Positions 61,921-64,000 of a stretch of 64,000 bases of DNA are shown here, piece after piece; the stretch's first letter is position 1; every line of letters begins with the position of its first letter. The DNA lies in contig CAZMZD010000002.1 of the NCBI GenBank assembly GCA_964570895.1, positions 124,001-188,000 on the forward strand, written 5' to 3'. The notes beneath the pieces are model-generated. The model made no database searches, had not been told where the DNA came from, and saw nothing but the letters and a program-made list of their open reading frames with translations. This DNA is from RGIG1918 sp964570895. Lineage in GTDB: Bacteria > Cyanobacteriota > Vampirovibrionia > Gastranaerophilales > Gastranaerophilaceae. Both the position numbers and the translations under genes were made by a program.

Positions 61921-62069
61921 CTTAAAGAAATTTCGCAAATATCGCCCTCAATTTTTGTGATTGCCCATCTTAAGGGGTTGAGGTTTTGTTCTTTAAGCAC
62001 TTGATTTATGTAATCTAACGTTATTTCGCTTTCTTTTTTAAATTTTATTGTTTTGCTTTTAATTTCCAT
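61908..62069 (-). CDS. Small hypothetical protein, 53 aa
   Basis: 53 residues read on the minus strand, ATG at 62069 and TGA at 61908-61910, overlapping the last 13 bases of the glycosidase gene tail-to-tail. The composition looks like a real gene of this genome (Lys/Ile/Glu-rich, a helix DYINQVLKEQ, then the strands LRWAITKIEG and ICEISLSYI), a possible helix plus beta-hairpin fold. I do not recognise the family. There is no strong ribosome-binding site. It fills an otherwise empty gap between two plus-strand genes, which supports it modestly. Confidence 0.55.
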   Translation of the reverse strand: MEIKSKTIKFKKESEITLDYINQVLKEQNLNPLRWAITKIEGDICEISLSYID

Positions 62070-62127
62070 AGCTAAATTCTATCAAAAAAATTTTTTTCGT
62101 GTTTTAAATGAATAGAAAGGCGGAAAA

Positions 62128-62670
62128 ATGAATATAAGTTTTGGAAAAGTGATACCTGTAAAAGTGTTTGTTGACGGGAAAGAAACAACAAAAGATAAGC
62201 AAATAAAAACGGTTACAAACATTCTGTGTTCTAATTTAAGGAAAGAAAAACACTACGAAAACACTTGGAATGCAGAGCAGCAAAGAAGATATTTTGCCGC
62301 CATGATTAAAGATTATAAACTTCCGCAAGGCGCAAACAGCTATAAACCAAACGAAAAATTTTCCCCTTCAAATGTTTGTGGTATGACCGTGAAAACCGCG
62401 AATGGCGAGCAAAAAAGATATCTTTTAACAGGCGCGGATATTGAAAGATATGCAAAAATTGGGGAGCAATTTGGAATTGATATTAATTCAAATGGTTATT
62501 CTAGAGAATATGCTTTTGAAAAGTATAACAATGAATTAAAGGCGATGACGAAAAATAAAAGCGCGCTTTTGGATAAAACTTTGATGATTAATGCAATTCA
62601 AGACCAAGAAGCAAAAAAAGAAAAAGATCAATTCAAAATTGCTTTAATTGACTTTGTACCCGAGGGGTAA
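62128..62670 (+). CDS. Hypothetical protein, 180 aa
   Basis: 180 residues, not recognised. It opens with MNISFGKVIPVKVFVDGKE, followed by a charged mixed helix/strand protein without signal peptide or membrane segment. The middle has TVKTANGEQKRYLLTGADIE and IGEQFGIDIN; the C-terminus has a Lys/Glu-rich helix. AAAGGCGG precedes the ATG. The stop at 62668-62670 falls just before the tandem 101-bp repeat, so the last codons (VPEG) could derive from repeat-linked sequence. Confidence 0.7.
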   Translation: MNISFGKVIPVKVFVDGKETTKDKQIKTVTNILCSNLRKEKHYENTWNAEQQRRYFAAMIKDYKLPQGANSYKPNEKFSPSNVCGMTVKTANGEQKRYLLTGADIERYAKIGEQFGIDINSNGYSREYAFEKYNNELKAMTKNKSALLDKTLMINAIQDQEAKKEKDQFKIALIDFVPEG

Positions 62671-62672
62671 GG

Positions 62673-62874
62673 AGCGGATTTTCTGACAGGCGAAGCCCTG
62701 TAAAGCGAAAGCCGCAATTACGACAGCGATAGCGAAGTGATGACAGGCTTGAGCGATTAAGAAAATCCAAGACAGCGGATTTTCTGACAGGCGAAGCCCT
62801 GTAAAGCGAAAGCCGCAATTACGACAGCGATAGCGAAGTGATGACAGGCTTGAGCGATTAAGAAAATCCAAGAC
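62673..62874. repeat. Two tandem copies of a 101-bp repeat
   Basis: Copies at 62673-62773 and 62774-62874 agree at every base I compared. Each unit starts near GGATTTTCT and ends near AGAAAATCC, which are inverse complements, so each unit can fold into a long hairpin. GACAGGC occurs twice inside each unit. No conserved reading frame. It looks like a dispersed palindromic element duplicated in tandem. Confidence 0.88.
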
Positions 62875-63044
62875 AGCAAGCGCCAGCTTAGCGAACACCC
62901 CGAGGGCTTTGGTTGCTTTAGTCGTTTGCGAGCTTTGCGAGCAATTACGAATAAAGTATGCGCAGATTGCGTAAGAAAATCAAGCTTTGCTTAGATTTTC
63001 AAGCAAGCCAGAAGCGTGAGGCGAAAGCGGGAAAGCGCGGAGTT

Positions 63045-63395
63045 GTAGGGTGCGTTTATCCGCACCGTAATTGCGACGAAATCCAAGAACGTAGGCTATG
63101 CATTGCCTTACAAAAGCAATAACAGTCACCCTGAACTAGCCTCCTTTTGTCGAAATCTATCGATTTCGTGCAAAATGTGTCATTCTGAACAGCTGGCGCA
63201 TACAGGCTCACAAGAAATTTTTGTCATTCTGAACTTGTTTCAGAATCTTAAAAATTTCTGTTCGTTTTGCATTGTTTCAGAATCTTGCAAACTCAAGAAA
63301 CTCAACTTTGTTTGTCGCGCCTCAAGGCTTATAAGATGCTGAAATAAATTCAGCATGACGGTTTATGTTTTGCGGTGCGTATAAACGCACCCTAC
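63045..63395. repeat. 351-bp block bounded by 22-bp inverted repeats
   Basis: The left end (63045-63066) starts GTAGGGTGCGTTTATC and the right end (63374-63395) is its reverse complement with one mismatch. Each arm is also nearly self-complementary (GGTGCGT / ACGCACC). Inside lie several copies of the TCATTCTGAAC element. It may be a non-autonomous mobile element or two separate palindromes by chance. Confidence 0.6.
63223..63360. repeat. Dispersed MITE-like inverted-repeat element, copy 2
   Basis: Starts GTCATTCTGAACTTG and ends AAATTCAGCATGACG, like the element at 47126-47227, but 36 bp longer owing to a second TTGTTTCAGAATCTT inside. The right half from TTTGTCGCGCCTCAAGG onward differs from copy 1 at about one base. 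A partial third copy lies just upstream, at 63178-63190. Confidence 0.75.
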
Positions 63396-63397
63396 CT

Positions 63398-63595
63398 CTA
63401 TCTTTTAAACACAAATTCTTTTTCTTGATAGTTTTTGCAATAGTCAACAACTTCGTCAACTGTTGTTGCAATATGGAATAATTCTTTGTTTTGCTCTGTT
63501 GCGAAACCGAATTTATAGAAATTTTCAAACATTACAAATAGTGGGTCGTAAAAACCATCAACGTTTAGAAAAATAATGCCTTTTTTGTGGTTCAA
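63398..63595 (-). pseudogene. C-terminal remnant of a LOG-family (TIGR00730) protein
   Basis: 65 residues with the typical LOG C-terminus: a strand then LNVDGFYDPL, followed by the helix FVMFENFYKFGFA and the closing VDEVVDYCKNY. LOG proteins cleave nucleoside monophosphates (cytokinin-type precursors) and are normally about 180-200 residues, with the catalytic PGGxGTxxE motif upstream. That N-terminal two thirds is missing. Upstream on this strand homology stops abruptly at the hairpin 63598-63616, with no continuation in other frames. It is most likely a gene broken by the repeat-rich region, and no expression is expected. Confidence 0.72.
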
Positions 63596-63597
63596 AC

Positions 63598-63619
63598 AGC
63601 GGGCTTTATGCCCGCTTTT
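63598..63619 (+). terminator. Terminator-like hairpin
   Basis: Perfect 7-bp stem AGCGGGC / GCCCGCT with loop TTTAT, followed by TTTT. It could end a plus-strand transcript. It also marks the exact break point of the LOG remnant. Confidence 0.4.
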
Positions 63620-63664
63620 GCGTATTTATTAACTACTCTGCGCATATTTTTATATCTTACCCAG

Positions 63665-63686
63665 CGGACAAAAGTGCCCGTTTTTT
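63665..63686 (+). terminator. Weak terminator-like hairpin
   Basis: CGGAC / GTGCCCG can form a short stem with one mismatch around an A-rich loop, followed by six T. Weak, but in the same orientation as the hairpins on either side. Confidence 0.25.
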
Positions 63687-63745
63687 GTGTTGCATAATGA
63701 ATGTGTAAGTTATTTTTTACTCCAATTTGTTTTATGTTAAGTATC

Positions 63746-63770
63746 GAGCCCCCAAAGGGCTCTTTTTTTT
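63746..63770 (+). terminator. Rho-independent terminator
   Basis: Perfect 6-bp stem GAGCCC / GGGCTC with loop CCAAA, followed by eight T. A classic plus-strand terminator about 70 bp before the last gene. No plus-strand gene ends close upstream, so its transcript is unclear. Confidence 0.7.
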
Positions 63771-63837
63771 GCCCGATTTGCAATCTGCTATATTAAGGAA
63801 GTAATTAAATATTGTAAATTAAAAAAAGGAGAATTAA

Positions 63838-64000
63838 ATGAAGGAAGCCGCAAACACTTTTCAAAAATCGGAACAATTAAATCCAAAAGACATTGTTCGT
63901 TTTAAGCAACAGTTTGTTGATAATTTGCTCGGAGATTACAAAAATGGAGTATTTACAGAAAGGATACTTAATTATAAAGCAAAACCATTAAGCACAATTA
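63838..64000 (+). CDS. Hypothetical protein, 5' part only
   Basis: The frame is open from the ATG at 63838, preceded by a strong AAAGGAG site, to the window edge (54 codons seen). The visible part starts MKEAANTFQKSEQLNPKD and is charged and helical in look, with no signal peptide. Too little is present to name a family. Confidence 0.7.
   Translation, partial: MKEAANTFQKSEQLNPKDIVRFKQQFVDNLLGDYKNGVFTERILNYKAKPLSTI

Larger units (their letters stand above)
62671..63397. other. Repeat-rich non-coding region
   Basis: About 730 bp without a credible gene. It holds the tandem 101-bp repeat, a stretch of decayed GCGAAGC/AGCGA-like words (62875-63044), a 22-bp inverted repeat pair (63045 and 63374), a perfect 7-bp stem CGAAATC...GATTTCG near 63152, and several partial copies of the TCATTCTGAAC element. 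Reading frames here change with the repeat and lack coding character. Confidence 0.7.

Noticed and set aside
62633..62898. Minus-strand frames rich in RSSLSSLRYRCRN across the tandem repeat
   Set aside because: The same peptide is read twice because of the 101-bp duplication; there is no ribosome-binding site and no coding character.
63592..63783. Minus-strand 63-residue frame
   Set aside because: It reads through the terminator hairpins and has no recognisable protein features.

Overview
The window splits into two unlike parts. From base 1 to 46654 the minus strand reads as one open frame of about 15,551 codons. It starts at an ATG at 46654 and runs off the left edge without a stop. The product is a giant Gly/Ser/Thr/Asn-rich protein made almost entirely of GLUG-type beta-helix repeats. 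The repeats are ordered into about 44 higher-order modules of roughly 0.6-1.5 kb, counted by eye. I checked the reading phase at about seven points along its length and found no frame change. The N-terminus has a helical, Asn/Ser-rich region of about 260 residues and no Sec signal peptide. The C-terminus lies outside the window.

From about 46.65 kb to the right edge the DNA is ordinary, compact, AT-rich bacterial chromosome. On the minus strand sits a three-gene unit: an exported phosphoesterase-like protein, a minimal histidine kinase and a two-receiver response regulator. Divergent from it is a plus-strand operon: an NfnA/SudB-like flavin/2Fe-2S subunit, a 56-residue four-Cys protein, LeuC, a Nit2-like amidase and DacB/PBP4. 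Convergent to that operon is a minus-strand pair, a core-MetE-like protein and a CooC-like ATPase. Next come a family 9 glycosyltransferase, a small acidic protein and an XRE regulator. A plus-strand cluster follows: an exported TPR protein, FliW, CsrA and a second TPR protein. After it lie a membrane-anchored phosphodiester glycosidase (NAGPA family), a small antisense-oriented gene and an unrecognised 180-residue protein. The last 1.3 kb is mostly non-coding and repeat-rich, with dispersed inverted-repeat elements, a tandem 101-bp repeat, a LOG-family gene remnant, terminator-like hairpins and the start of one more gene.

The organism looks like an uncultured, low-GC, probably diderm, flagellated anaerobe. 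FliW-CsrA implies flagella, the family 9 glycosyltransferase suggests a glycolipid envelope, and NfnA-like, core-MetE-like and CooC-like proteins are common in anaerobes. Gut lineages such as Gastranaerophilales (Vampirovibrionia) or Elusimicrobia fit, but no marker gene here settles this. Hand counts of single lines gave about 45% G+C in the giant gene and about 37% in the housekeeping genes.

The outstanding object is the giant repeat protein: its size, its hierarchical repeats, the signs of recent internal duplication and its unknown export route.
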